Positions 35,859 to 44,764 of a DNA stretch of 64,000 nt are shown in pieces. A program made the translations under genes and the position numbers. Origin of the DNA: Mobilicoccus pelagius NBRC 104925 (GTDB lineage: Bacteria; Actinomycetota; Actinomycetes; Actinomycetales; Dermatophilaceae); contig NZ_BAFE01000053.1 in NCBI RefSeq assembly GCF_000247995.1, forward strand, positions 31,995-95,994, read 5' to 3'. Within the stretch, counting starts at the first letter, position 1, and each line of letters begins with the position of its first letter. Under the pieces are notes generated by a model. That model ran no database searches, was not told the DNA's origin, and was given only the letters and a program-made list of their open reading frames with translations.

Positions 35859-36884
35859 TCAACCGGCCTTGCGGTCGCCGCCGGAGCCCTCACCCTCCGA
35901 CGCGGTGTCCTTCTCGGTGGACTTCGTCGCGGCCTTCTTCTTCGCCGGAGCCTTCCTCGCCGCCGTCTTCTTCGCGGCCGACTTCGTGGGCGCGGCCTTC
36001 TTCTCGGCCTTCCCCTCGGACGACGAATCCTCGTCCGACTCCTCGTCCTTCGAGGACGTCGTCGAGGAGCCCTTCGAGGTGTCCTTCTCGTCGGCGTCCT
36101 TCGCGCCACGTCCGGCCTTGGCCCGTTCGACGGACTTCTGCAGGGCGGCGAGGAGGTCGACGACCTGACCGGCATCCTCCTCGGGCTCGGGAGCGGCGAC
36201 GACCTTCGCGCCGTCGATCTTGCGGGCGACGAGTTTCTCGACGGCTTTCGCGTAGTCGTCCTCGTACGCGTTCGGTTCGAAGTCGTCGGCGAGGGACTCC
36301 ACGAGGAGGTTCGCCATCGCGACCTCCTTGTCGGTGGGGTCGGGCACGTCGTCGAGGACGCCGAAGTCGGCGGCGCGGATCTCGTCGGGCCACAGCATCG
36401 TCTGGCACACGATGACGTCGTCCCGCACCCGCAGGACCGCCATCGTGAGGCGCGTGCGGATCGAGACGGTGACGACGGCGACCCGGTCGGTGTCGCGCAG
36501 CGCCTCCCGGAGCAGCGCGTACGGCTTGGCCGCGGCACCCTCCGGCTCGAGGTAGTAGCTCTTGTCGAGGAGCATCGGGTCGATCTGCTCGGCGGGGACG
36601 AATTTCTCGACGCTGATCTCCTTGCTGCTGCGGCTCGGCAGCGAGGCGAGGTCGTCGTCGGAGAGGACGACCATGCGACCGTCGGCCGTCTCGTACCCCT
36701 TGGTGATCTCGTCGTAGGGCACCTCTTCGCCGTCGGCCTCGGCCACGCGCTTGTACCGGATGCGGGAGCCGTCGCTCGCGCGCACCTGCCGGAACTGGAT
36801 GTCGTGGTTCTCCGTGGCCGAGTAGAGCCGCACCGGCACGGTGACGAGGCCGAAGGACACGGCCCCCTTCCAGATCGCCCGCAT
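35859..36884 (-). CDS. ku: Non-homologous end-joining protein Ku
   Basis: A 341-residue bacterial Ku homodimer subunit that encircles broken DNA ends. MRAIWKGAVSFGLVTVPVRL at 1-20 is the family signature, followed by the beta-barrel core with KGYETADGRMVVL near 62-74 and DPMLLDKSYYLEPEGAAAKPYALL near 99-122 (core KSYYLEP). The minimal Ku core ends near 255. A long acidic then lysine-rich tail follows (PAKKKAATKST near 316-326), as in mycobacterial Ku tails that bind DNA and LigD. ATG 36884 has cagggagg upstream. It faces the LigD ligase-domain gene across 245 bp. Confidence 0.96.
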   Translation of the reverse strand: MRAIWKGAVSFGLVTVPVRLYSATENHDIQFRQVRASDGSRIRYKRVAEADGEEVPYDEITKGYETADGRMVVLSDDDLASLPSRSSKEISVEKFVPAEQIDPMLLDKSYYLEPEGAAAKPYALLREALRDTDRVAVVTVSIRTRLTMAVLRVRDDVIVCQTMLWPDEIRAADFGVLDDVPDPTDKEVAMANLLVESLADDFEPNAYEDDYAKAVEKLVARKIDGAKVVAAPEPEEDAGQVVDLLAALQKSVERAKAGRGAKDADEKDTSKGSSTTSSKDEESDEDSSSEGKAEKKAAPTKSAAKKTAARKAPAKKKAATKSTEKDTASEGEGSGGDRKAG

Positions 36885-37129
36885 GGGACCTCCCTGATCG
36901 AGATGCGATCTCCAGCATGCGGCACCGTGCCCCGGCGTGCGAACGGAGCCCGCCCCGCTGCTCCCAGGGCGGACGCGCCGCGGAGGAGGTGAACGCCCCG
37001 ACGGGGTGGCGGTCTGCGACGTCGTCGGTCGCCCCCTCACCGGCACGCTCGCCCGATCCCGGCGGTGAACTCGGCGGCGTCGACGCCGATGTCCCGGGCC
37101 GGAGGGGGTCCGACGGGGATCATGGAGGC

Positions 37130-38107
37130 ATGCGCCCGATGCTCGCGACGTTCACCGACTCCGTGCCGGAAGGGTCGGCGTGGGTCCACGAGGTGAAGTG
37201 GGACGGATGGCGGGTCGTCACCGAGATCCGCGGCGGCGCTCTGCATCTCACGAGCAGGTCGGGACGCGACATCACGGCGAGCTTCCCCGAGCTGGGCGGC
37301 CTCGTCCTGCCCGACCTCGTCCTCGACGGCGAGATCGTCGCCCTCGACGAGAGTGGCGTCCCCTCCCTCCACGCCCTCGCCGACCGCATCTCCGGGCCCG
37401 TTCGCGCGGGGCGGGCTCGGCCGCGGCCGGTCACCGTCATGCTCTTCGACGTCATGGCCCTGGGGGGTCGCGACCTCACCGGCGAGCCGTGGGCGCAGCG
37501 CCGTGCCCTCCTCGAGGCGCTCGCCCCGAGCCTCGAGCACGACCGGTGGGCCGTCCCGGAGGTCTACGACGACGGCGCACTCCTCCTCGACGTCACCGCG
37601 CAGAACGGACTCGAGGGGGTCGTGAGCAAGCGTCGCGACTCCCGGTACCTCCCCGGCGAGCGGAGCCCCTACTGGCTCAAGCGTCCCCACCGCACGACAC
37701 GCAGCGTCGTCGTCGGAGGGTGGCGGGAGGAGACCGGCGCCCACCGACGCCTCGGGGCCGTCCTCGTCGGCGTGCCCCGCGACGACGGCCGTCTCGACCT
37801 CCTCGGGCGGGTCGGCAGCGGCCTCGCCGGGGAGGCAGGCCGCGACCTCCTCGCGCACCTCGCCCCCCTCGCGGCGGAGGAGTGCCCCTTCGCCGACGTC
37901 CCCCGCGAGGACGCGGCCGGGGCCCGCTGGCTCCGCCCGGAGACCGTCGTCGACGTCGAGAGCCTCGGCCTCGCCGCACAGGGGCGGCTCCGTCAACCGA
38001 CCTACCGGGGCCTGCGCCCCGATCTCACCTCGGCCGACGTCACCGCGGACGTCGCGGATGCCGCCGCCGAGCCCGCCACGAGCGAGGAGCCCACCGATGG
38101 CCGATGA
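37130..38107 (+). CDS. ligD: ATP-dependent DNA ligase, LigD ligase domain as a separate gene
   Basis: A 325-residue ligase with an adenylation domain and an OB fold. The nucleotidyl-lysine lies in HEVKWDGWRV near residues 20-29; other motifs are SRSGRDITASFPEL near 43-56, LVLDGEIVALDE near 63-74, VMLFDVMALGG near 102-112, EGVVSKRRDSRYLPGERSPYWLK near 163-185 (motifs IV and V, core GVVSKR). It seals breaks held by Ku. Mycobacterial LigD fuses polymerase, nuclease and ligase; here the ligase stands alone and the polymerase gene overlaps it by 11 bp. No nuclease domain is seen in either. ATG 37130 fits the family start. Confidence 0.92.
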   Translation: MRPMLATFTDSVPEGSAWVHEVKWDGWRVVTEIRGGALHLTSRSGRDITASFPELGGLVLPDLVLDGEIVALDESGVPSLHALADRISGPVRAGRARPRPVTVMLFDVMALGGRDLTGEPWAQRRALLEALAPSLEHDRWAVPEVYDDGALLLDVTAQNGLEGVVSKRRDSRYLPGERSPYWLKRPHRTTRSVVVGGWREETGAHRRLGAVLVGVPRDDGRLDLLGRVGSGLAGEAGRDLLAHLAPLAAEECPFADVPREDAAGARWLRPETVVDVESLGLAAQGRLRQPTYRGLRPDLTSADVTADVADAAAEPATSEEPTDGR

Positions 38108-39035
38108 CCGTTCCCGCGTCCGCGTCGAGGTCGACGGCCGGGTGCTCGTCCTCACGAGCCTCGAGAAGGTGATGTTCCCCGGCACGGGCATGACGAAGGC
38201 GGAGGTCATCGCCTATTACCGCGAGGTCGCGCCCGCGATCCTCGCCCAGCTCCACGACCGCCCGGCCACCCGCCTGCGGTTCCCCCACGGCGTCTCCGGC
38301 GAGTCGTTCTTCGAGAAGAACCTCCCCTCCGGGGCGCCGTCGTGGATGCGGCGGGTCACGCTCGTCTCCCCGCACTCCCGCCGCGCGGACGAGCTCGTCA
38401 CCTATCCCCTCGTCGACGACGTCCCCGGACTCGTGTGGCTCGGGCAGGTCGGCGCCCTCGAACTCCACGTCCCCCAGTGGCGCGTCGCGCAGGACGGCAC
38501 GACGGAGGAGGCGGAGACCGCCGAACGACGTCGCCTCGACGCCGACCGCCTCGTCGTCGACCTCGACCCCGGCGCCCCCGCGGGCCTCCACGAGTGCGCG
38601 AAGGTCGCCCTCCTCGTCCGCGACGTGCTCGTCGACGCCGGACTCGACGACGTCGTCCCGGTCACGTCCGGCAGCAAGGGGCTGCAGCTCTACGCGTTCC
38701 TGCCGGCACTCACCCCGTCGGAGCAGACCCGCGAGATGGCGAAGACGATCGCAGACCACCTCCAGTCGGAGCACCCCGACCTCGTGCTCTCGTCGATGGC
38801 GCGTCAGGCGCGTGGCGGAAAGATCTTCCTCGACTGGAGCCAGAACGTCGCCGCGAAGACGACGATCTGCCCCTATTCGTTGCGGGGAAAGCGTGATTCG
38901 CCGTTCGCGGCCGCGCCACGCACGTGGGAGGAGATCGAGAAGGGCGCGGAGGATCCCATTGCGCTCGAGCAACTCACTCCGCGTGAGGTGATCTCGCGTC
39001 TCGATTCCCTCGGTGACCTTCTCGGGGGGCGATGA
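38097..39035 (+). CDS. LigD polymerase (primase-like) domain as a separate gene
   Basis: A 312-residue archaeo-eukaryotic primase-type polymerase used in end joining to fill gaps, preferring ribonucleotides. It has LTSLEKVMFPGTGMTKAEVI near 18-37 (core EKVMFPG), FEKNLPSGAPSWM near 71-83, the catalytic DxD in LVVDLDPG near 152-159, VTSGSKGLQLYAF near 188-200 (motif II), and DWSQNVAAKTTI near 245-256 with PYSLRGK. The motif II position usually held by His after SGSKGL is Gln here. ATG 38097 lies inside the ligase gene end with agcgaggag upstream, so the two are co-translated. Confidence 0.92.
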   Translation: MADDRSRVRVEVDGRVLVLTSLEKVMFPGTGMTKAEVIAYYREVAPAILAQLHDRPATRLRFPHGVSGESFFEKNLPSGAPSWMRRVTLVSPHSRRADELVTYPLVDDVPGLVWLGQVGALELHVPQWRVAQDGTTEEAETAERRRLDADRLVVDLDPGAPAGLHECAKVALLVRDVLVDAGLDDVVPVTSGSKGLQLYAFLPALTPSEQTREMAKTIADHLQSEHPDLVLSSMARQARGGKIFLDWSQNVAAKTTICPYSLRGKRDSPFAAAPRTWEEIEKGAEDPIALEQLTPREVISRLDSLGDLLGGR

Positions 39036-39044
39036 CGCCGCGCG

Positions 39045-39710
39045 TCACCGAAGCCGTTGCCGGGGGCACCGCGAACATGTGATCGCCCCGGGCAGGGCGA
39101 AGAGGAAGCAGCACGATTCCCGCAGACCCAACCTGCTCGGTTCTCCGAGAACGGACGTCCGCGCGGTGTCGAGACTCGCCGCCCACGTGTCACGCACGAG
39201 GCCGTAACGCTGCCGACTTCCCATCTTCACGCCGGGGGAGTAGGAGTCGGCGAAGCGCATCGCATGGGATTCGTACGCCTTGCGGGCCTCGACGAGACGC
39301 ATCTGGGGATGCGGCACCCGATGGATCCCGGAGCCACCGAGGGATTCGGCGACGGGATACCTCTCGACGTCGTCGAGATCGAAACGCAATGCCTCGGGCG
39401 AGACGTCGGGAACCCAGTCGCGCAGCACGGCCGCGAATGCCGCCGGGACGGCGACCACCTGCAAGTACCACTGCATGACGAATGCGGCACCCACGGTCGG
39501 GGGTGCCGCACTCCGATAACGCCGTTCCTGCGCGCGTCCGACGTCCTCGCGCCAGGAGGCCGTGGGGTCCTCCCCCGCCTCCTGGGCGGTGAGGATCTGT
39601 GCGCACGAATGGGGCAGCGCCGTGCCCAGCCCTTCGGCGAGGACGTCGACGTACCCGATGTGGGTGGTGATGTCTGCGGCGAGATCATCGAGGTCGGGGT
39701 GTGCACCCAT
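39045..39710 (-). CDS. FhuF-like ferric iron reductase / (2Fe-2S) protein
   Basis: A 221-residue cytoplasmic protein. Its C-terminus has ESCCFLFALPGAITCSRCPR near 198-217, the C-C-x10-C-x2-C cluster ligand pattern of FhuF-type siderophore-iron reductases. The rest (QWYLQVVAVPAAFAAVLRDW near 80-99) fits the helical FhuF fold. A role in reducing ferric siderophores in the cytoplasm is inferred from the cluster only. ATG 39710 has aaggggg upstream. It converges with the LigD polymerase gene, 9 bp apart, and follows lsr2 by 53 bp on the same strand; no siderophore genes are nearby. Confidence 0.72.
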   Translation of the reverse strand: MGAHPDLDDLAADITTHIGYVDVLAEGLGTALPHSCAQILTAQEAGEDPTASWREDVGRAQERRYRSAAPPTVGAAFVMQWYLQVVAVPAAFAAVLRDWVPDVSPEALRFDLDDVERYPVAESLGGSGIHRVPHPQMRLVEARKAYESHAMRFADSYSPGVKMGSRQRYGLVRDTWAASLDTARTSVLGEPSRLGLRESCCFLFALPGAITCSRCPRQRLR

Positions 39711-39763
39711 CAGCTGCCCCCTTACGTCGTCGCCCGCACGCGGGCATCACCGCCCGCGCCGTC

Positions 39764-40102
39764 TCACGCCTTGCCGTGCGCCTTGTCGTAGGCGGCCTGG
39801 AGCTCACCGGAGACGCGGCCCCGATCGCTCACCTTGAAGCCGTTCTCGCGGCCCCATTCACGGACGTCGTTGAGGTCGGTGCGACGACCGCCACCGGCGG
39901 CCGCACGGCGACCGGCGGTCTTGCGCCCACCGGCACGGCGGGCATTCCCGACCCACTCGCTGAACGAATCGCGCAGGCGCGCGGCATTCGCCTCGGAGAG
40001 GTCGATCTCGTAGCTCACGCCGTCGAGGGCGAACGTGACGGTTTCCGTGGCCTGTCCGCCGTCGATGTCGTCGACGAGGATGACCTGCACGCGCTGGGCC
40101 AT
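39764..40102 (-). CDS. lsr2: Lsr2 nucleoid-associated protein
   Basis: A 112-residue H-NS-like DNA bridging protein. The dimerisation domain begins MAQRVQVILVDDIDGGQA and includes ETVTFALDGVSYEIDLSEANAARLR near 20-44 (core DGVSYEIDLS). A basic linker RRAGGRKTAGRRAAAGGGRR near 55-74 follows, and the C-terminal AT-hook-like DNA-binding domain has VREWGRENGFKVSDRGRVSGELQAAY near 80-105 (core SDRGRVS, where RGR is the usual minor-groove contact). Lsr2 silences AT-rich, often foreign DNA. ATG 40102 with gggag 8 nt upstream. Confidence 0.97.
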   Translation of the reverse strand: MAQRVQVILVDDIDGGQATETVTFALDGVSYEIDLSEANAARLRDSFSEWVGNARRAGGRKTAGRRAAAGGGRRTDLNDVREWGRENGFKVSDRGRVSGELQAAYDKAHGKA

Positions 40103-40168
40103 GTGAATACTCCCGGATGCTGGGTTTCGCTGAACCTGAACGAGGCTTCTTCCCGCTCGGGCGAGCCA

Positions 40169-40196
40169 ACCCTACGATATCGACGGACCCCGTGAA
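40169..40196 (-). promoter_or_regulatory. Candidate lsr2 promoter
   Basis: On the minus strand TTCACG and TAGGGT are separated by 16 bp, with TAGGGT about 66 nt upstream of the lsr2 start. Confidence 0.4.
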
Positions 40197-40312
40197 CACT
40201 CGGCCGGGACATTTCCTTCATTTCCGTCCGCGGCCCATTCGGATGTCCGACGCCCACATACCCCGACGCGCATCGACGGCGGTCCCGCCGCGCATCTCCT
40301 CAAAGACCCCGA

Positions 40313-40591
40313 TCAGTCGCGGGGGATGGCCCCGCCGTTGTCGACGCCCGACTGCGGGGCGCGCGTGGAAATGCCGGCCGTGGGCGCGGAATCCGCGCCG
40401 GACCGGATATGCGTCCCGGTCGTCGTGGCCGCCCGACCCGCACGCTCCGCGTCGTGCTCGGCCTGCCACTGCGCATAGGCGGCGCGTTCCTGGCGGTCGC
40501 CCTCGAGGAGCAGACGCATGATCTTGTAGAAGAGGTATCCGATCCCGATGGAGGGGAGCAGGCCGGCGAGAATCTCACCCATCACGTTCAT
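40313..40591 (-). CDS. Small single-pass membrane protein, unknown function
   Basis: A 92-residue protein not assigned to a family. One hydrophobic helix spans about residues 6-27 (EILAGLLPSIGIGYLFYKIM), followed by a charged helix LLEGDRQERAAYAQWQAEHDAERAGR and a Ser/Thr/Gly-rich tail. ATG 40591 has aggagg 6 nt upstream; an in-frame ATG three codons later is also possible. It lies between the folate block and lsr2 on the same strand. The clear RBS and helix argue that it is real. Confidence 0.65.
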   Translation of the reverse strand: MNVMGEILAGLLPSIGIGYLFYKIMRLLLEGDRQERAAYAQWQAEHDAERAGRAATTTGTHIRSGADSAPTAGISTRAPQSGVDNGGAIPRD

Positions 40592-40724
40592 GTTGGAATC
40601 CTCCTTCTGGGGCGGAACGGCACCACGGTACCCCGACCGCCGGAACGCCGTTCCACGCGCTCCGCGGACGGGCGGCCGCGATCACCGGGAGAGGGGCGGG
40701 ACGGCCTCGCGGGCAGCCCGCACG

Positions 40725-41618
40725 TCACCACTCGGGGTGCCACGCCTCCGCGACGCGGACTCCCGCGGGCTGTCCCTCGGCGTCGAGACGAGCCACGAGA
40801 TCGACGACGGGAACGACCTCGTCCCCCCTTCGCAGACCGGCCTGCGGGTCGACCTGGGCCCAGGGCACGAGGACGAATCCCCGCTCGTGAGCGCGGGGGT
40901 GGGGGAGGACGAGGGTCTCGGTGTCGACGACGACGTCGTCGTCGCGGCGCGGGTCGCCATGCTGGACGAGGTCGAGATCGAGGGTGCGCGGCCCCCACCG
41001 CACCTGTCGGACACGGCCGTGGTCGGCCTCGATGCGATGGAGTCGCCGGAGCAGGGTCGCCGGCGCGAGCCGGGTGTGCCCGACGAGGACGGCGTTGAGG
41101 TAGGCGGGCTGCTCGGGCCCGCCGACGGGGTCGGTCTCGAAGAGGTCGGAGACGCCGTCGACGCGGACGCCGTCGAGACCGGCGACGGCGCGGACGGCAG
41201 AGGCGAGCGTCCGCCGGGGGTCGCCCTCGTTGGCACCGAGGGCGACGACGAAGCGGTGCGCATGCTCCCGGCGGATGCGGACGGCGACGTCGGCGAACGG
41301 GTGCGGGATCGGCGCGTCCGGCTTGTGGACGGTGACCTCGACGGCCTCGACGCCGGGGTGGGCGAGGGCGGCGGCGGCCATGCGGTCGGCGAGGGTCTCG
41401 ACGAGGTCGACGTGCGGGCCCTCGACGATCGCCACGACGTCGTCGGCGACGTCGGCGTAGCTCACGGTGTCGGCGAGGTCGTCGCTACCGCCTGCGGGTT
41501 GCAGGTCGACCTCGAGGACGACGTCCACGACGAATCGTTGCGGCTTCTCGTGCTCCTCGGGGAGCACGCCGTGGGTGCCGTCGGTCTGGACGCCGGTGAG
41601 GACGATGCGGTCGCTCAC
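40725..41618 (-). CDS. folBK: Fused dihydroneopterin aldolase and HPPK (FolB-FolK)
   Basis: A 297-residue fusion doing two successive steps of folate synthesis. Residues 1-118 are FolB: TGVQTDGTHGVLPEEHE near 8-24 with the active-site Glu, VSYADVADDV near 52-61, and VTVHKPDAPIPHPFADV near 95-111 with the catalytic Lys. Residues 122-297 are FolK: VVALGANEGDPRRTL near 123-137, FETDPVGGPEQPAYLNAVL near 160-178 (core QPAYLNAV), and VRWGPRTLDLDLVQHGD near 204-220 with the Mg-binding Asp pair. GTG 41618 overlaps the folP stop by 4 bp. Confidence 0.95.
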   Translation of the reverse strand: MSDRIVLTGVQTDGTHGVLPEEHEKPQRFVVDVVLEVDLQPAGGSDDLADTVSYADVADDVVAIVEGPHVDLVETLADRMAAAALAHPGVEAVEVTVHKPDAPIPHPFADVAVRIRREHAHRFVVALGANEGDPRRTLASAVRAVAGLDGVRVDGVSDLFETDPVGGPEQPAYLNAVLVGHTRLAPATLLRRLHRIEADHGRVRQVRWGPRTLDLDLVQHGDPRRDDDVVVDTETLVLPHPRAHERGFVLVPWAQVDPQAGLRRGDEVVPVVDLVARLDAEGQPAGVRVAEAWHPEW

Positions 41619-42523
41619 GCGGACGCCCCGGCCCCGCGGGCCGTATCGGGGGCCGCTCCGTCGGCGGAGGTGGCCGCGGCGGCGACCTCCTCGTACACCT
41701 GGAGCGCGGCGAGCGTCGAGGGCACGTCGTGGACGCGCACGGCCCAGGCGCCGGCCTGGGCGGAGAGGAGGCTCGTCGCGGCAGTCGCGGCGTCCCGACG
41801 TGCCGGGGGCACCGGCTCCTCGACGCCGCCGAGGCGGCCGAGGAAGGTCTTGCGGGAGGCGCCGACGAGCACCCGATAGGGCAGGTCGGTGATCTCACGG
41901 AGGTGGGCCATGAGCTGCCAGTTGTGCGCGGGCGTCTTGGCAAACCCGAGTCCGGGGTCGAGGACGAGACGCTCGGGCGCGACCCCGGCGGCGAGGATCG
42001 CGTCCACCCGCTCGAGGAGCTCACGGCGGACGTCGGCGACGACGTCGTCGTAGACCGCGTGCTGCTGCATCACCTCGCCGTGACCGCGCCAGTGCATGGC
42101 GACGTAGGTGGCGCCGGTGCGGGCGACGAGGGGGATCATCTCGGGGTCGGCGAGACCGCCGCTCACGTCGTTGACGATCTCGGCGCCGGCGTCGAGCGTC
42201 GCGGCGGCGACACCGGCGCGCATGGTGTCGACGGAGATCCGCAGCCCGGCGCGGGCGAGGGCGGAGACGACGGGCAGGACGCGGTCGAGTTCCTCCCGCT
42301 CGCTCGGTCGCCGGGAGCCGGGGCGGGTGGACTCGCCACCGACGTCGAGGATCTCGGCACCCTGCCGGGCGAGGTCGAGTCCGTGCGCGACGGCCGTCTC
42401 GGTGTCGGCCCAGTGGCCACCGTCGCTGAAGGAGTCGGGCGTGACGTTGACGATGCCCATGACGAGGGGCCGCTCCGCCGGGGTCGCGCCGGTGGCGACG
42501 CCCGCACCGTCGGGGGCGGTCAT
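41615..42523 (-). CDS. folP: Dihydropteroate synthase
   Basis: A 302-residue TIM-barrel enzyme joining hydroxymethyl-dihydropterin pyrophosphate and p-aminobenzoate; target of sulphonamides. It shows [15 protein letters not shown] near residues 22-36, the loop [11 protein letters not shown] near 59-69, [10 protein letters not shown] near 95-104, VNDVSGG near 115-121, [10 protein letters not shown] near 183-192 and the phosphate-binding [10 protein letters not shown] near 214-223. ATG 42523 overlaps the folE stop by 4 bp. The protein carries a short N-terminal and an Ala-rich C-terminal extension. Confidence 0.96.
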   Translation of the reverse strand: MTAPDGAGVATGATPAERPLVMGIVNVTPDSFSDGGHWADTETAVAHGLDLARQGAEILDVGGESTRPGSRRPSEREELDRVLPVVSALARAGLRISVDTMRAGVAAATLDAGAEIVNDVSGGLADPEMIPLVARTGATYVAMHWRGHGEVMQQHAVYDDVVADVRRELLERVDAILAAGVAPERLVLDPGLGFAKTPAHNWQLMAHLREITDLPYRVLVGASRKTFLGRLGGVEEPVPPARRDAATAATSLLSAQAGAWAVRVHDVPSTLAALQVYEEVAAAATSADGAAPDTARGAGASA

Positions 42524-43104
42524 CGTCCGCCGCCGAGGATGAGGCTCATCGCCTCGGCGCGGGTGGCCGGGGCGCGGAGCTGACCGCGCACGGCCGACGT
42601 CGTCGTGCGGGCGCCGGGCTTGCGGACGCCGCGCATCGACATGCAGAGGTGCTCGCAGTCGAGGACGACGATGACGCCCCGCGGTTCGAGGTGTTCGACG
42701 AGGGCGTCGGCGATCTGGGTGGTGAGCCGCTCCTGCACCTGGGGGCGTCGGGCGTAGACGTCGACGAGACGCGCGATCTTCGACAGACCGGTGACCTGCC
42801 CGTTGCGGCCCGGGATGTAGCCGACGTGGGCGACGCCGTGGAACGGCACGAGGTGGTGCTCGCACGTGCTGTAGAGCTCGATGTCTCGCACGAGGACCAT
42901 CTCCTCGTGCTCGATGTCGAACGTCGTGCCGAGGATGTCGGCGGGGTCCGCCCGGAGACCGGCGAACAGTTCGACGTAGGAGCGCGCGACGCGGGCGGGC
43001 GTCTCTCGCAGCCCCTCACGGTCGGGGTCCTCCCCGACGGCGAGGAGGATTTCGCGAACGGCGCGCTCGACGCGTTCGAGGTCGACGGGGGGCTGGACGG
43101 GCAT
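42520..43104 (-). CDS. folE: GTP cyclohydrolase I
   Basis: A 194-residue enzyme opening GTP to dihydroneopterin triphosphate, the start of folate synthesis. The zinc ligands are in [13 protein letters not shown] near residues 78-90 and the third Cys in [13 protein letters not shown] near 147-159. [22 protein letters not shown] near 95-116 (core GLSKIARL) and [16 protein letters not shown] near 121-136 complete the family pattern. ATG 43104 lies 29 bp after the hpt stop. ftsH, which usually sits between hpt and folE in actinobacteria, is absent here. Confidence 0.96.
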   Translation of the reverse strand: MPVQPPVDLERVERAVREILLAVGEDPDREGLRETPARVARSYVELFAGLRADPADILGTTFDIEHEEMVLVRDIELYSTCEHHLVPFHGVAHVGYIPGRNGQVTGLSKIARLVDVYARRPQVQERLTTQIADALVEHLEPRGVIVVLDCEHLCMSMRGVRKPGARTTTSAVRGQLRAPATRAEAMSLILGGGR

Positions 43105-43133
43105 GACGGTTCTCTGTCGCTGAGGAGTGGGGG

Positions 43134-43685
43134 TCAGGAGTAGACGTGCGGGGCGAGGGTGCCGATGCAGCGCAGGTTGCGGTATTTCTCGTCGTAGTCG
43201 AGGCCGTAGCCGACGACGAACGCGTCGGGGATGTCGAACCCGACGTACCTGACGCCGACGTCGACCTTGACCGCGTCGGGCTTGCGCAGCAGCGTGCAGA
43301 TCTCCACGGAGGCGGCGTGCCGGGAGGCGAGGTTGGCCTTGATCCAGCTCAGGGTGAGGCCGGAGTCGATGATGTCCTCGATGATGAGGACGTGTTTGCC
43401 GGTGATGTCGGTGTCGAGGTCCTTGAGGATCCGCACGACGCCGGAGCTTTTCGTGCCGGAGCCGTAGGAGGAGATCGCCATCCAATCCATCGGCGCCGTG
43501 CCGGGCAGGGCGCGCATGAGGTCGGAGACGACGACGACCGCGCCCTTGAGCACGCCGACGAGGAGGAGGTCCTTGCCCTCGTAGTCGCGCCAGATCTCCG
43601 CGGCGAGCTCGTCGAGCCGGGCGTGGATCTGCTCCTCGGTGAAGAGCACCTTCTCGAGGTCACCCGACATGTGCTCGGCGTCCAC
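43134..43685 (-). CDS. hpt: Hypoxanthine phosphoribosyltransferase
   Basis: A 183-residue purine salvage enzyme. The N-terminal [17 protein letters not shown] (near 15-31) and [19 protein letters not shown] near 42-60 precede the PRPP-binding loop [15 protein letters not shown] near 100-114, followed by [19 protein letters not shown] (core LLRKPDA) and [16 protein letters not shown] near 159-174. GTG 43685 has aggagg 5 nt upstream. It is downstream of tilS by 50 bp, the common tilS-hpt pairing. Confidence 0.96.
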   Translation of the reverse strand: MDAEHMSGDLEKVLFTEEQIHARLDELAAEIWRDYEGKDLLLVGVLKGAVVVVSDLMRALPGTAPMDWMAISSYGSGTKSSGVVRILKDLDTDITGKHVLIIEDIIDSGLTLSWIKANLASRHAASVEICTLLRKPDAVKVDVGVRYVGFDIPDAFVVGYGLDYDEKYRNLRCIGTLAPHVYS

Positions 43686-43735
43686 GGTTCCTCCTGCTGG
43701 GCTGGTGGGTCTGGGCTGGACCGGATGTCGCGAGG

Positions 43736-44749
43736 CTATCGGACGCGCGGCGGCGGCGAGTAGCCGATCCGGATGCGGGGTGGTGAGGCGAGCCGAACGG
43801 CTCGGGTCCCGCCGGGCAGGTCGACCGGCCCCTGGCCGTGCCAGTCGACGGCGAGGGCGTCGATGGCGGCGAGGTGCCCGGCGCGGAGGTCGCCCGCGGG
43901 AACCCCGGCGGCGACGGCGAGTCCGCGCCACACCCGACGGCGCAGGGCGGCGGGTCGGTCGGCGACGAGGCCCACGGGGCAGGAGGTTCCGCCGACGTGG
44001 GCGAGGAGGTCGTCGGCGAGGGCGTCGAGGGCGTCGGCGTCGTCGCGGAGGAGGTCGGCGCTCCGGGCGAGGGCGGCGGACGTGCCGGGGAGGTCGTCCT
44101 CGACGCGGGCGAGGAGGGCGCGGGCGCGGACGCGGAGGTACCGGGGGTCGTCGTTGTGGGGGTCGTCCCAGGGGAGGAGCCCGGCGGCCTCGCAGGCGGC
44201 ACGGGTGGTCGCGCGGTCGAGGTCGAGGAAGGGGCGGCGGAGGTGTCCGCGGCGGGGCGGCATGCCCGCGAGGGAGCGCGTCCCCGATCCGCGGACGAGG
44301 CCGAGGAGGACCTGTTCGGCCTGGTCGTCACGGGTGTGGCCGAGGAGGATCACGTCGGCCCCCACCCGCAGCCGGGCGTCCTCGAGCGCGGCGTGGCGGG
44401 CCTCGCGGGCGCGGGCCTCGGGGCCGCCCTCCCCCGCCGGGGCGACCTCGACGCGGACGACTTCGGCGTCGAGCCCGAGGTCGCGACACGTCGCGGCGGC
44501 GCTGGCGGCCACGGCGGCCGAGTCCTCCTGGAGGCCGTGGTCGACGACGACGGCCCCGGCGCGGACGTCCCCCGCCCGCACGACGGCGGGCCGCCGCGGA
44601 TCGCACTCGAACGCGAGCGCGGCGGCGAGTGCGAGCGAGTCGGCACCGCCGCTCACGGCGGCGAGGACGTGCCGCGGCGAGGGGATCTCCTCCAGCACGC
44701 GACGGACGGCGCGCCGGGTGGCGGCGACGGCGGGGTGGGGGCCGGGCAC
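43736..44749 (-). CDS. tilS: tRNA(Ile)-lysidine synthase
   Basis: A 337-residue N-type ATP pyrophosphatase that modifies C34 of tRNA-Ile2 to lysidine, essential for reading AUA. The P-loop is [15 protein letters not shown] near residues 31-45; [11 protein letters not shown] near 68-78, [12 protein letters not shown] near 109-120, [29 protein letters not shown] (cores [10 protein letters not shown] and [10 protein letters not shown]) near 134-162 and [11 protein letters not shown] near 164-174 follow. The first codon is GTG 44749. The C-terminal domain is short, as usual for actinobacterial TilS. Confidence 0.93.
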   Translation of the reverse strand: MPGPHPAVAATRRAVRRVLEEIPSPRHVLAAVSGGADSLALAAALAFECDPRRPAVVRAGDVRAGAVVVDHGLQEDSAAVAASAAATCRDLGLDAEVVRVEVAPAGEGGPEARAREARHAALEDARLRVGADVILLGHTRDDQAEQVLLGLVRGSGTRSLAGMPPRRGHLRRPFLDLDRATTRAACEAAGLLPWDDPHNDDPRYLRVRARALLARVEDDLPGTSAALARSADLLRDDADALDALADDLLAHVGGTSCPVGLVADRPAALRRRVWRGLAVAAGVPAGDLRAGHLAAIDALAVDWHGQGPVDLPGGTRAVRLASPPRIRIGYSPPPRVR

Positions 44750-44764
44750 GGCGGTCGGCCCCCG

